Source: Cysteiniphilum sp. JM-1 (GTDB taxonomy: Bacteria > Pseudomonadota > Gammaproteobacteria > Francisellales > Francisellaceae). Taken from it: a stretch of 64,000 nucleotides of DNA. The position numbers were made by a program, and so were the translations under genes. Below are positions 16,217-25,844 of the stretch, in pieces (position 1 is the first letter of the stretch; each line of letters opens with the position of its first letter). The notes beneath the pieces are model-generated. The model was given only the letters and a program-made list of their open reading frames with translations. It searched no databases and was not told the DNA's origin. The stretch spans positions 98,738 to 162,737 of the forward strand of contig NZ_VXKS01000002.1 of the NCBI RefSeq assembly GCF_008711525.1, given 5' to 3'.

Positions 16217-18844
16217 TTATTGAGTTACCATATTGCTTAGGCATGATTTAAAACTATCTCTATTTTCTGAATAACTCTGGCAGAAAGTAATGTCCTCTGA
16301 CTGACGTTTCTGCGACATACTATCATAGTTAGCTAGATCTTTACCTAACTGCTCAAGCTCACCTTTAGCCTTAATCAAAAATGGGCTCTTATTAGTTAAT
16401 TCATCATGTAGAAGCTTAAGAGTGGCTCTAATTTCTTGACGAACTTCACGTAGATAAAACCAAAAAGCACCTGTATTGGTCATCATAGAATCATTTTTCA
16501 ATTTTTGAACAAAATCTACTGTCGCTTTGATACTTTTATCGATTTTATCGACATAAGCCTGTGATGCCTCAGGTATAAAATTAGCTCCTTGTTGATGTAC
16601 AGCAAAGAGAATATCATTACTTTTAACGTATTTTTGAACAGCATACGCTAACATCTTCTGTGGTGTATATAATGGTGAAGTATATGCAATATGCTGACGA
16701 ATGAGATCAGAGATATTATCTAAACTCGCAGTGTCTCCGATTACTAATCTATTTGCAAAAGACTCAGTGAGCAATATCTCAGGGTCGATAAGCAGTCGCT
16801 CTTTAAGAAATATACGAATTTTTAATTTTGTCTCCTTATCAATCATTTGATTATTGGGGCCGATACAGTCTGCTAATTGCTTAAGTAATAAGACATGATA
16901 AATAGTAAATTCATTGTTATGCTTTATTGATCCTTTGCCCTGACTATTATCATCACCCGAATGAATAACTGGCTTTTGCAATAATGAAAATAGAAAATCA
17001 AATGAGTTATTTAAATACTTATCAATATTGTGCTGATTCAACATAGGTGTGTTACCATCTGCGGGCAAGCCCAACGTATCACGAAATTGGCTATCTCCTC
17101 TTAGGATAAAAATCTGATCTTCTTTTGATACTTTGGCAAAGGCTATATTAACTTTTCTTGCCTCTGTTTTTAGATTATCGCATCTTAGTACTTTTATTTG
17201 TGTTAAATCATTTTCAACCCCACCAAGCTCAACATAAAAATCAATAAGTGCTTGTGGCGCTTGCTTATCCCGAGGTAACCTTGCTGCGATCTCTAATAGT
17301 TGATCTTTAATTTTTTCTTTAATATGAAATTTTTGGATAAAGTCATGCTGTTTTGTATCATTTAAGTAAGCTTTCGTCTTAGCAATACACTCTTCAAACG
17401 CTTTATTATTAGCCTTTTTGATTAACATCAAAACAAAATCATTCGTCTGTCTTTGTGATGTTTTAGCAATAGGCGCTACAGCATTCTTACCTAAATCAGT
17501 CTCAATTCGCTTACTGTGGCGATATCGAGCGGCATATTCTTGCAGCCATGATTGACTTGATCCCACAAAAATATAGGCATTATAAACCATCCCATCACAA
17601 TGATCCTTATTGTATTTTTCTAGTTCAGCAATATCTACAACAGATGTTGGCTTATTGATATTGATTTGTCCCTTTAACCGTATCGCTTCTTGATCAATCC
17701 TTTGTGCGATCTTATCTAAGCCTTGGCGATTATCTTTGCCACGCTTATACTTAATTGACTCAATATTGGACACTGAAAAATAGCTTGTAATAGCAGTAAC
17801 TGCAGTTGCAACTAAGGCAATAGCCGCAACACCTGCAGTGATTGGTGCACCAATGATTGCTGCCGCACCAAGCGCTATAGCGCCTGCAGTCAACCCTGCA
17901 ACACTTGCTGTTAAATATGGATGTCTTGCTACAGCTGTCGGTTCATCCATTTGTTTAACGAGGAATCCATTAAATTGCTTTAAAAAATCCACTTGCATTT
18001 TTTGAGTATAAGACTCGACTTCAACCTCAACCTTACTGAAATATTGCTGAAATAAGGATGTCCATGAGCAATTGTTTTTTTTCTTTTCAATTTTTTGATC
18101 ATTATATTTATAGATAGCAGCAAATGCTTCATTAAACAAGTTATCAAGCGCTTCTAGAAAGTACGTTTCAACGGCAATGTTATAGTCTAGCGCGCTTAAA
18201 TTGTGTTTGTTTTTAAACGTTGCCAACATATCGATATTGACATCGTTACTTCTCCCAAATAGCAAAGACTCTCGGTAATAAAAAAGCTTAATAAACTTTT
18301 CAATCAAACTCTCACTAATTGCTAAAAACCCAGATGATTCAAGTGCCTCTTGAAACTTTTTCGAGTCCATTGCTGGCTTATTTTGCTGAGCGAAGATCTC
18401 AGACCAAATCTCATAAAAAGTCTTCGCCATAATACTACCAATAGCAAGGCTTATATGAGTTACTGCAAGGTCTTTTCCAGGAATTGAGTCAGGAATAGGC
18501 AACGTATTATCAAGCGCATATTTTACTAGGAAGCTTATAGTCAACCCAACCCCTTCAACATCCTTATTTTGGATTTTGATTACAGGCGTTAAATCTTCCA
18601 TCATATGTTCAATATGATTATCAAATTCATTTTTTAATTGCTTGATTTGCTCAACACTATTTTTTATGCGCTTAAATCTTTCAGACTCATCGACTTCGCC
18701 ATTGACAAAATTGCCCCCGCTGTGATTTGTCTGCAAATAACTAATCATCACCTTGTCACAATAGTTTCGATGATTGTTGCTTACGGTATTCATCACATCA
18801 GCAACTGTTGGTTTGTGTTGACTCGCACTTTTATTAGCTGTCAT
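16217..18844 (-). CDS. Large protein with central glycine/alanine membrane hairpin, candidate effector
   Basis: This is an 875-residue protein when started at the ATG at 18844, which follows AAGGAGCATGAC. The frame is open to 18886 but without a better ribosome site. There is no signal peptide. Near the middle (residues about 305-350) is a hydrophobic Gly/Ala-rich double segment (ASVAGLTAGAIALGAAAIIG, then VAAIALVATAVTAITSYF), suggesting insertion into a membrane, as in effectors that act on host organelles. Both flanks are long, charged and helical. No enzymatic motif was recognised. It is in an operon with the downstream 684-aa gene. The pair may act together, but the sequence does not tell how. 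Confidence 0.7.
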   Translation of the reverse strand: MTANKSASQHKPTVADVMNTVSNNHRNYCDKVMISYLQTNHSGGNFVNGEVDESERFKRIKNSVEQIKQLKNEFDNHIEHMMEDLTPVIKIQNKDVEGVGLTISFLVKYALDNTLPIPDSIPGKDLAVTHISLAIGSIMAKTFYEIWSEIFAQQNKPAMDSKKFQEALESSGFLAISESLIEKFIKLFYYRESLLFGRSNDVNIDMLATFKNKHNLSALDYNIAVETYFLEALDNLFNEAFAAIYKYNDQKIEKKKNNCSWTSLFQQYFSKVEVEVESYTQKMQVDFLKQFNGFLVKQMDEPTAVARHPYLTASVAGLTAGAIALGAAAIIGAPITAGVAAIALVATAVTAITSYFSVSNIESIKYKRGKDNRQGLDKIAQRIDQEAIRLKGQININKPTSVVDIAELEKYNKDHCDGMVYNAYIFVGSSQSWLQEYAARYRHSKRIETDLGKNAVAPIAKTSQRQTNDFVLMLIKKANNKAFEECIAKTKAYLNDTKQHDFIQKFHIKEKIKDQLLEIAARLPRDKQAPQALIDFYVELGGVENDLTQIKVLRCDNLKTEARKVNIAFAKVSKEDQIFILRGDSQFRDTLGLPADGNTPMLNQHNIDKYLNNSFDFLFSLLQKPVIHSGDDNSQGKGSIKHNNEFTIYHVLLLKQLADCIGPNNQMIDKETKLKIRIFLKERLLIDPEILLTESFANRLVIGDTASLDNISDLIRQHIAYTSPLYTPQKMLAYAVQKYVKSNDILFAVHQQGANFIPEASQAYVDKIDKSIKATVDFVQKLKNDSMMTNTGAFWFYLREVRQEIRATLKLLHDELTNKSPFLIKAKGELEQLGKDLANYDSMSQKRQSEDITFCQSYSENRDSFKSCLSNMVTQ

Positions 18845-18959
18845 GTCATGCTCCTTATCAGTCTTACTTATCTGCTTGAATTGCATGATAATAATTTATC
18901 TAACAAGGAGTGATCGTTACGATTTTATCACTGCTAAAATGATATAAAAAAAGACTTTA

Positions 18960-20084
18960 TCACTTCCACCATGATGCTGCGTAATTATACATACTGGTTG
19001 CTGCAGTTGATGCTTTACCAATATATCCCTGATGATCTAATTGATAACTTACGTTTTCTTGTGAGAATACATCTTGTAACATATATCCTAGTTTATGATT
19101 GGTCGATGGTCGATAGGTTTTACTTGATAACTTCAACGATTGACCAACATGCTTATACCCTTGACGCCCCAAAGGAACGGTTGATACCGGATCTTTGTAG
19201 CGCCACAGACGAATGATATCATGCCCATATAACTCATTGACTTGTTGCGCAGTATGATAGTCAAAAACACGTGGTGAGTTAAATGTAATAAGGATTACCG
19301 TAATATTTTTGCTTGCGGCACTCATTTGCTTAATCGCATCCACTTTATCGGCAAAAGCCAGAGTTGCTGTAGCAGCTCCTAGGCTATGTCCGGTAAATAT
19401 AACTTTTATCTTTTTACCTTGTTGCAGTAAATTGGTAATCGCTGTTTGCAATTGTGTCCAAAGCTCATTTTTACTATTATCATAATGTTGTTTAAATCCC
19501 CTATGCGTTTTGGCGTTTTGAAACTGACCAAGTTCAACATCATCCATAAAAAATTTCATATCCTGGATTACATCAGCACGAAATTGCGTCCCGTGAAAGG
19601 CAACAATAATTTCAGCCTGATGACTTTGCGCACTATGATTAATGACCAACATACCATCGCGCTTTTCTTCTTGTTTCTGCGCAGCAGAATAGAAGTATGG
19701 GTTAGAATAACCAAAATATTTAAGCTCATAACCATAAATACCTGTTAACACATGATAGTAACTGTCTTGATCAACTTTATAACCCTGTGCATGCTCATTT
19801 TCAATACAACCCTTTGCATCGTCTTCCATAATACAATGATGCATTACCGCCTCAACATACGTCGCTTTTTCAGCCATTTCAATATTGTATCCATTATAAC
19901 TCTGATCAACATACTTAATTTTATCAATTTTATATGATGCATCCGCAACTAGAGCTGCTTTTTTTATATCATTAAGTCTGGAATCCCCTCTTTGCTGATA
20001 ATTAATTTGCGCATAAGATAACGTTTGTAACCCAATCACCGATAATGTTATTAATGATGTTTTTCTAACAACTTGTCTTAACAT
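18960..20084 (-). CDS. Exported class 3 (alpha/beta-hydrolase) lipase
   Basis: The protein has 374 residues with a signal peptide (about 1-25, ending near LQTLSYA). The lipase class 3 marks are IIVAFHGTQFRADVIQDMKF (oxyanion strand) and the nucleophile elbow VIFTGHSLGAATATLAFADK with Ser about residue 232. A later RLWRYKDPVSTVPLG supplies the catalytic Asp, and the His is probably in GYKHVGQSL. Enzymes of this family hydrolyse triacylglycerols or phospholipids. The signal peptide indicates a periplasmic or type II-secreted enzyme rather than a Dot/Icm substrate. It has an AAGGAG ribosome site and stands alone, 115 nt after the 875-aa gene in the opposite sense of travel. It could attack host membranes. 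Confidence 0.85.
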   Translation of the reverse strand: MLRQVVRKTSLITLSVIGLQTLSYAQINYQQRGDSRLNDIKKAALVADASYKIDKIKYVDQSYNGYNIEMAEKATYVEAVMHHCIMEDDAKGCIENEHAQGYKVDQDSYYHVLTGIYGYELKYFGYSNPYFYSAAQKQEEKRDGMLVINHSAQSHQAEIIVAFHGTQFRADVIQDMKFFMDDVELGQFQNAKTHRGFKQHYDNSKNELWTQLQTAITNLLQQGKKIKVIFTGHSLGAATATLAFADKVDAIKQMSAASKNITVILITFNSPRVFDYHTAQQVNELYGHDIIRLWRYKDPVSTVPLGRQGYKHVGQSLKLSSKTYRPSTNHKLGYMLQDVFSQENVSYQLDHQGYIGKASTAATSMYNYAASWWK

Positions 20085-20410
20085 TATTTATTCTCCTTAC
20101 AGAATAGTTTAACTAAACACTCAAGATGAAATCTATCTATCAAACCAATAACTTACCTTGATTAAATCCCCGATAAATTAAGTAATATGATCAACATAGA
20201 CACCACCCACCTTTGCATGCTGCAATACAGCATACTGTGGAAATTCTAGATAAAATCAGCTGCATAAAATATTTAACCAATGTATTAACATGTATCGTTT
20301 TGCCGCATATTTACACTAGCAGACATAAGTAAAGATCCTAATATTAGCCATCGCCTTTATGGGTATACTTTGCTAAACTTCAAGCAAATATCAGTGACTG
20401 GCACCAACAA
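20085..20410. other. Divergent intergenic region, no gene seen
   Basis: This 326-bp AT-rich region lies between the lipase gene (minus) and the AAA/DUF1703 gene (plus). It should hold both promoters. I see a small palindromic stretch (ATGCTGCAATACAGCAT) near 20218 but no feature I can name. Confidence 0.5.
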
Positions 20411-21982
20411 ATGATAACAAAACGCAAAAACCTGCCCATCGGTGACTCTACCCTTAGTCAGATTAGAACGAGAGATGCCATTTATGTCGATAAAACTCGA
20501 CATCTATTACAAATGATTAACTCAGGACGGTATTTCTTTTTATCGCGCCCCAGACGCTTTGGCAAAAGCTTAACCCTCGATACGTTAAAACAGCTTTTTC
20601 TAGGCAATAAATCGTTATTTAAAGACACCTTTGCTAAGACCAATTGGGATTGGAATGTCACTTATCCTGTTATTCATCTAAGCTTTGGTGGATCAAGTGC
20701 TTACAATAGTGAAAAAACAACATTAGATATTATTGAATTCACGCTAGAAGAGCATGCCAAGGCACATGGTCTGTCACTTCCCAAAAGAGACTATGGCGCC
20801 CAACTTCATTATCTGATTAGAGCATTACATGACAAATATAATCAGCCTATTGCCTTACTTGTCGATGAATATGACAAACCGATTTTAGATGTCATCACCG
20901 ATGAAAACAAAGCAACGCGCAATCGTGAAATATTAAAAGGACTCTATAGTGTTATCAAAGACAATGATGCGCACTTAAAATTTGTTTTTCTTACAGGTGT
21001 AACCAAGTTCTCCAAAGTTAGCTTATTTTCAGGGTTGAATAATTTAACAGACATTAGCCTTGATCAGCGCTATACCGATATCTGCGGTTATACACAAACC
21101 GAACTTGAATCCTCATTCCAAGATTATTTAATCGATGTTGACAAAGATAAACTTAAAAAATGGTATAACGGCTATAACTTTGCCGGCCTTGAGCAACAAA
21201 AGGTTTATAACCCTTATGATATATTGCTGTTTATCGATCAAGGTTATAAATACCGTGATTATTGGTTTCAAACGGGCACGCCTTCATTTTTAATTGAGCT
21301 ATTACAAAAATATCGCTATCGAGTCCCTGACTTTGAGAACTATCAGGTGCAAGCGAGCTTTATCGATAGCATCGATGTAAAAAATATCCCACTTGAAGCA
21401 TTACTATTCCAAGCAGGCTACTTGACCATCAAAGAAGAAATATCAATTGGTATGCGAATCGGTTATCGCTTGAGTTATCCCAATCTTGAGGTCAAAGCCG
21501 CTTTTAATAATTGTGTCTCGCTCATTGGCACGAACTCACACGCCAACGCCGTCAATAATAGTCGCCTAAGTGACAGCTTACTGTCTGATGACTGGCAAGT
21601 GTTTTATGATTGCGTGGTAGCCCTTTACGCCTCTATCCCCAATGAGTGGTATCGCAATAATCCCATTCAAGATTATGAAGGTTTTTATTGCACTGTGATC
21701 TATAGTTATCTAACCGCACTTGGTTACGATGTGGTTGCTGAGGACTCGACCGCAATTGGACGCATCCATATATCCATTGTCATTCCTGATTACAAAGTGA
21801 TTATTCTTGAGCTTAAAGTCGCTAATGATAAAGATGTCTCTAAAGAGGCTTTACAACAAATCATCGATAGAAACTATGCCCATAAATTTCTGAATATAGG
21901 TTTACCGATTTATCAAGTCGGACTTTCCTTTGATCAGAATACACGCGCAGTCAATGGTTTTATGGTTGAGTTATTTAGCTGA
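20411..21982 (+). CDS. AAA-ATPase/PD-(D/E)XK (DUF1703-type) protein, paralogue 1
   Basis: This 523-residue protein has an N-terminal AAA_ATPase-like domain with DKTRHLLQMI, Walker A-like SRPRRFGKSLTLDTLKQLF (about 44-62) and Walker B ALLVDEYDKPILDVI (about 149-163). The C-terminal domain is of PD-(D/E)XK nuclease type: FYCTVIYSYLTALGYDVVAE, then GRIHISIVI and IILELKVANDKD. In most members, and in paralogue 2 at 33.3 kb, the nuclease motif reads GRID; here the Asp is His (CAT codon), so the nuclease active site is probably impaired while the E-x-K half is kept. These proteins are expanded in host-associated bacteria and their function is unknown. The ribosome site is weak. Confidence 0.85.
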   Translation: MITKRKNLPIGDSTLSQIRTRDAIYVDKTRHLLQMINSGRYFFLSRPRRFGKSLTLDTLKQLFLGNKSLFKDTFAKTNWDWNVTYPVIHLSFGGSSAYNSEKTTLDIIEFTLEEHAKAHGLSLPKRDYGAQLHYLIRALHDKYNQPIALLVDEYDKPILDVITDENKATRNREILKGLYSVIKDNDAHLKFVFLTGVTKFSKVSLFSGLNNLTDISLDQRYTDICGYTQTELESSFQDYLIDVDKDKLKKWYNGYNFAGLEQQKVYNPYDILLFIDQGYKYRDYWFQTGTPSFLIELLQKYRYRVPDFENYQVQASFIDSIDVKNIPLEALLFQAGYLTIKEEISIGMRIGYRLSYPNLEVKAAFNNCVSLIGTNSHANAVNNSRLSDSLLSDDWQVFYDCVVALYASIPNEWYRNNPIQDYEGFYCTVIYSYLTALGYDVVAEDSTAIGRIHISIVIPDYKVIILELKVANDKDVSKEALQQIIDRNYAHKFLNIGLPIYQVGLSFDQNTRAVNGFMVELFS

Positions 21983-22000
21983 TGCTAAAATGGAAAATTG

Positions 22001-23302
22001 TTAAGTTGTTTGTATATAACATGCTTTTGTCACTTCCCTTAGATAGAGTCCCAATGCATTTAAAAGCTCATCCTCATCCGCTGATGCTGTACCTGAATCA
22101 ATGGCATTTGCAATATCCATAACTGAGTCACCAGCATCCAAGGCATTGCGCAATTTATCAGCCGAAGCAGTATTAAGCAAACTGTGCACTGTGATAATTT
22201 TATCAACCCCAACATTATCTGGATCAATAAACGGATCACCGTTTAGCTGGTCCAGTACTGAAATAATCGTGCTATTACCAGAGGTTGAATTCGTAGTAAT
22301 CAATTCTCTTAAGCGATCAACATTTTCAGGTCCTGACCAAGTACCATCATGAGCATTGATCTGTGTTGACTGAATAATCGGTGTCGGTCCCTCTTCACGT
22401 AACGTGAGCTCACCATTAAGCACTTTTGGATTGCCCGCGACGCCACTTGTAACGCCATCAGCAATCAAGGGATGATATTTAACCGTAACATTGTCGTCAT
22501 TGTAGGTAGTAGCTAACGCTCGATCTAGCTTTTGTTGAGCAACAAAATAAATCAGCGTATTGCCACAGCGCGTCGCCATCGCAAGAGGTATTTCGATTTT
22601 TTCAGTACCATCATAGGTATATATCAGCGGCACATTAAATGGGAAGATGAATCCGTAGTAGTGACTTATGCCGCTATGTGTAAGGCTATTAATCCAAGAG
22701 GAACTTATATTCTCCTCACTAATATTTGCAGTATGATAGGCATTATTCAAGAGTGAACCAATATTTGTACTGGTTGCTAATGATACTTGCGTGATCGCAG
22801 GTAGACTAATGAGTGAAACTGGAATGGTTTTACTTAGCTTTTGCCCTGTCGCTGTATTGATTGCCTCAATATTCACATTCATTGTCTCAGGTTGGTAATG
22901 ATTGCTAACATTTGGTGCAGGTCTCGATGCATTATTCGCTTCAACACTAAACTCGCACGTTGCACCATAGTGCAGTGTACTGCCATGGCACGTATTAGTC
23001 ACAATGGTTAAATCTGACGGTGCTGTGATATTAACCGTATAGCCATCACCTCCAGTCTCCATAACACCTGGTCTGCGAATATCTAAGGTGTATGTGTTTT
23101 GATTAATACTAGGGGCTAGCAATGCTGCTTGATTATTAGTATCCGTTGCAATATGAATGATTGCTGCAATCGCTGACGGATCAGCTGCTGGTGAATTATC
23201 CTTATTATTAGTGCTACCTCCACCGCCACCACAACCGACCAGCAATAGTAATGGTGTAACAATCACTGATATTTTTTTAATTTTAGTCTTTAAAATAAAC
23301 AC
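22001..23302 (-). CDS. Lipoprotein with Gly-rich linker, beta-rich, unknown function
   Basis: The preferred start is the GTG at 23302, preceded by GGAG at 8 nt. The frame is open to 23428, but the extra residues would bury the signal peptide. The result is 433 residues starting with a lipoprotein signal ending LLLLVGC, followed by GGGGGSTNNKDNSPA. The rest is Thr/Asn-rich and beta-strand-like (for example GYTVNITAPSDLTIVTNTCH), resembling extracellular Ig-like repeats. The C-terminal part (GDPFIDPDNVGVDKIITVHS) looks alpha-helical. No enzyme motif is seen. The residue after Cys is Gly, which by the E. coli +2 rule means outer-membrane sorting. It belongs to the local group of lipoproteins with Gly/Ser/Asn-rich N-termini. 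Confidence 0.75.
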   Translation of the reverse strand: MFILKTKIKKISVIVTPLLLLVGCGGGGGSTNNKDNSPAADPSAIAAIIHIATDTNNQAALLAPSINQNTYTLDIRRPGVMETGGDGYTVNITAPSDLTIVTNTCHGSTLHYGATCEFSVEANNASRPAPNVSNHYQPETMNVNIEAINTATGQKLSKTIPVSLISLPAITQVSLATSTNIGSLLNNAYHTANISEENISSSWINSLTHSGISHYYGFIFPFNVPLIYTYDGTEKIEIPLAMATRCGNTLIYFVAQQKLDRALATTYNDDNVTVKYHPLIADGVTSGVAGNPKVLNGELTLREEGPTPIIQSTQINAHDGTWSGPENVDRLRELITTNSTSGNSTIISVLDQLNGDPFIDPDNVGVDKIITVHSLLNTASADKLRNALDAGDSVMDIANAIDSGTASADEDELLNALGLYLREVTKACYIQTT

Positions 23303-23437
23303 GCTTTGATCTCCTGTATATTGTTTTTTTACAATGCTTAGCTGCACATAAAATTTTAACCTTAATACAAAGCAGAGATCTATTCTGAATAACTGCACAA
23401 ATGACATAATTTTGACCCGTTTTAACAAATCAATTTT

Positions 23438-24577
23438 TTAATTCATATTGATGTTATCATCTTGTAGCTGGTTGATATAATGCGCTGAGGTGGTATACGG
23501 CGTTATCTGTTTATTTTCAAGATCAATGACCAAACAGCCATTATTATTATACTTAATATTACTTCCGTCACCATAGTAGCCTGCTTGTTTCTTATAGTCA
23601 TTATAGTATCGTGTATATAGATAGCTTAACGTATGCCCAGTCATATCTTTGTAAGTATTCATACCAAAAGATTCAGGCTTTACCCTAAAATAATACTTCA
23701 CCTTTTTTTTATCTTTACTATCTTGGTTAGACACGCTACTTTGGAATAAATCAACCGTCTCATCAGTATCTGAAAATAGTGTATCAAGATAATCAAGCTT
23801 GCGTTCAGGCTGACCAGAGTTTAAATCATGGTAACTCATATAAGGTTTCGGATATGAAAATACCACATGCCTAAAAGTCTCATGTTGACTTGATATATAA
23901 TCTTTGGGGTCTAAATAATATCCCCACGTAAGATCTCCATGCGTTGATTTGCGCCCATATACTTTTTTCTCACCACGCAATTTCTCAATATAATCGTAAA
24001 TAGCTTTTGCCTGACCATAGCTCAATCCCATAATAATCGCAACACCACGTTCAAAGCGACCATACTTCGGCGTGTCAACTCTAGAAACACCTTCAGTTAA
24101 ATCACTGGCATTAATCACCTCGCTCTCAATACTCTCAATACTCTCAATATCTGTATCTTTATCAATAACATGATCATCAGTTTGCTGACTGAGAGGTTCA
24201 ACTTCGCGATTAACTAGCTCTTTTATAAAATTTTCAAAGGTATATGCACTTGCATTTCCAATTTGTTTAATAAAATGTTTATCATTTTTCTTAGGTTGAT
24301 TAATCTCTTCCTTCGCAATATTTTTATCTAAATTAGCGGCTTCAATATGCCAACTATCCCTGCCTTTGATAAATACAAAAGCATCTGGCTCAGAAGCATT
24401 ATCAACATATGCCATGACGGGAGAAGGCTCTGCACCATCAATAAATACCGCAGCTTCTTGGACATAATCGTATTCTTGCTTGTTAAGTTTTTCTAAAACA
24501 TCCTTCATACATTGATCACTCATGACAGGAGTGATTCCTAATTGATTATCTTTCTCTAATCGTAATCGACATGACAA
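23438..24577 (-). CDS. Protein of unknown function overlapping the upstream lipoprotein, possibly its out-of-frame C-terminal part
   Basis: The 379-codon frame opens at a TTG inside the last 32 nt of the upstream lipoprotein gene. The first ATG is at 24523, with only a distant AGGA. There is no signal peptide of its own. The sequence contains acidic repeats (DIESIESIESEV, encoded by three CTCTCAATA units in the plus strand) and Tyr-rich segments such as WGYYLDPKDYISS and LSYLYTRYYNDYKKQAGYYG. Because the reading frame is open upstream through the overlap, and the upstream protein ends abruptly at FVMSITIRER, a one-base frameshift in one longer lipoprotein is a real alternative to two overlapping genes. 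I cannot assign a function. Confidence 0.55.
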   Translation of the reverse strand: MSCRLRLEKDNQLGITPVMSDQCMKDVLEKLNKQEYDYVQEAAVFIDGAEPSPVMAYVDNASEPDAFVFIKGRDSWHIEAANLDKNIAKEEINQPKKNDKHFIKQIGNASAYTFENFIKELVNREVEPLSQQTDDHVIDKDTDIESIESIESEVINASDLTEGVSRVDTPKYGRFERGVAIIMGLSYGQAKAIYDYIEKLRGEKKVYGRKSTHGDLTWGYYLDPKDYISSQHETFRHVVFSYPKPYMSYHDLNSGQPERKLDYLDTLFSDTDETVDLFQSSVSNQDSKDKKKVKYYFRVKPESFGMNTYKDMTGHTLSYLYTRYYNDYKKQAGYYGDGSNIKYNNNGCLVIDLENKQITPYTTSAHYINQLQDDNINMN

Positions 24578-25622
24578 ATTTATCTTGCGTATCTGCCGCC
24601 TTTAGAATTATCGTCTCTTTAACGATCAACGGCTTCGTTTTTGACTGATCTCTTGTTGGTATTGCATTATTATTTGCAGAATAGCCATAGTAGTAGTCAT
24701 AGTGATCATCAAACTCACTTTGACGCTCAATCATTTTATCTTTACTGCTTACTTTTCTGACGCAGTGACACTCTTGATCATATTCGAGCTTAAGTTGAGC
24801 ATCATTGCTACAATCACGCTTTTCAGCACATGATCTAGATACATCCTCTATATATTCGTACTCAACAGGCTTTATCTGAGCTAAATCTTTTGAATGATGC
24901 ACATAACTATACTCATGCTTATTTGCCAAATCCTCTATGCTTCTATAATCAAAGCCAGAAGAAAACTTCTGTTGCTTATCTGTATATATTGGAGATGAAT
25001 ATAGACCCTTATAAACTTTCTTTGCTTCAAAATCCGTGATTTGATTTTTATCCAACTTTATTGGCGTATGGATTTGATACTCCTCACGATTGATAATGAA
25101 TTTGTCTGGCGTGTTTGATATAGCAACATCTTTCATTGTCACAAGCTCCGTAGCTACCTCACGATCACGAACTTGGGCTTTTTTAGTTTTATTCGCATAA
25201 TTTTTTGCATAATTTAAGTGATTTTTGCCTGATCCTAGACGATGATCTAGGTTATTAATAAACCGTTTATCTGCTGTCACCACCGCTGGATCTTTTTGAA
25301 CTTGTTTGTTTTCAACGATATATTCATAACTGAAACGGTGATCTGATACATCATCAGGCGCCTTATATGAGTGTTCATAAATATAAATATTTTTATTCGA
25401 TTGGTATGCTTTTCCATTATCAACCGTCTGTAGCCTAGGTTGAGTGACAACCGGTGATTTACCTTTATCAGAATCATCTTTTGTATTGTCACTAACAACG
25501 TTATCCTCAGTCTCACCATTGGCTGGCTTAGGTAACTCTATAACGCCATTAGATGAATTATTTCCTTTGCAACCCGAGAGTAACAAACAGAAAATGATTA
25601 AATATATTGTGTGAAATTTCAT
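24546..25622 (-). CDS. Lipoprotein of unknown function (CKGNNSSNGV type)
   Basis: This 358-residue protein begins MKFHTIYLIIFCLLLSGC, a lipoprotein signal, then KGNNSSNGVIELPKP. The mature part is highly charged and rich in Lys, Asp and Tyr, with no recognisable domain; there is a Cys-rich patch (SRSCAEKRDCSNDAQ, then ECHCV). It overlaps the next frame by 32 nt and may be the N-terminal half of one longer, frameshifted protein. The residue after the lipid-modified Cys is Lys, consistent with outer-membrane sorting. The motif S(G/N)NG(V/I) after the Cys is shared with the lipoproteins starting at 29834 and 36800. Confidence 0.7.
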   Translation of the reverse strand: MKFHTIYLIIFCLLLSGCKGNNSSNGVIELPKPANGETEDNVVSDNTKDDSDKGKSPVVTQPRLQTVDNGKAYQSNKNIYIYEHSYKAPDDVSDHRFSYEYIVENKQVQKDPAVVTADKRFINNLDHRLGSGKNHLNYAKNYANKTKKAQVRDREVATELVTMKDVAISNTPDKFIINREEYQIHTPIKLDKNQITDFEAKKVYKGLYSSPIYTDKQQKFSSGFDYRSIEDLANKHEYSYVHHSKDLAQIKPVEYEYIEDVSRSCAEKRDCSNDAQLKLEYDQECHCVRKVSSKDKMIERQSEFDDHYDYYYGYSANNNAIPTRDQSKTKPLIVKETIILKAADTQDKFVMSITIRER

Positions 25623-25703
25623 ATAGTTAAACCAAGTTGAATTTTAAGTTTTGATTTAATTACTAATAACAACCGACGACCACGTGATTGAATGAAGATA
25701 AAA

Positions 25704-25800
25704 ATTGCCATAGCAAATTTGAGTTTTTAAAGCAGGTCAATGGGTCGCAATGTTTGAGTGTAAAGAGTTTGCGTAGCATCTGATTTAAAAGCGTTAGGAA
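25704..25800. repeat. ~97-bp dispersed repeat, copy 2
   Basis: It starts ATTGCCATAGCAAATTTGAG and contains TGTTTGAGTGTAAAGAGTTT, closely matching the copy at 12984-13080. It lies just downstream of the 1329-aa lipoprotein gene, between it and the next lipoprotein. Confidence 0.8.
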
Positions 25801-25844
25801 CTAACGCTCAAAATTAGAGCCGCGCCCCGTTTTACTTTTGTTCA

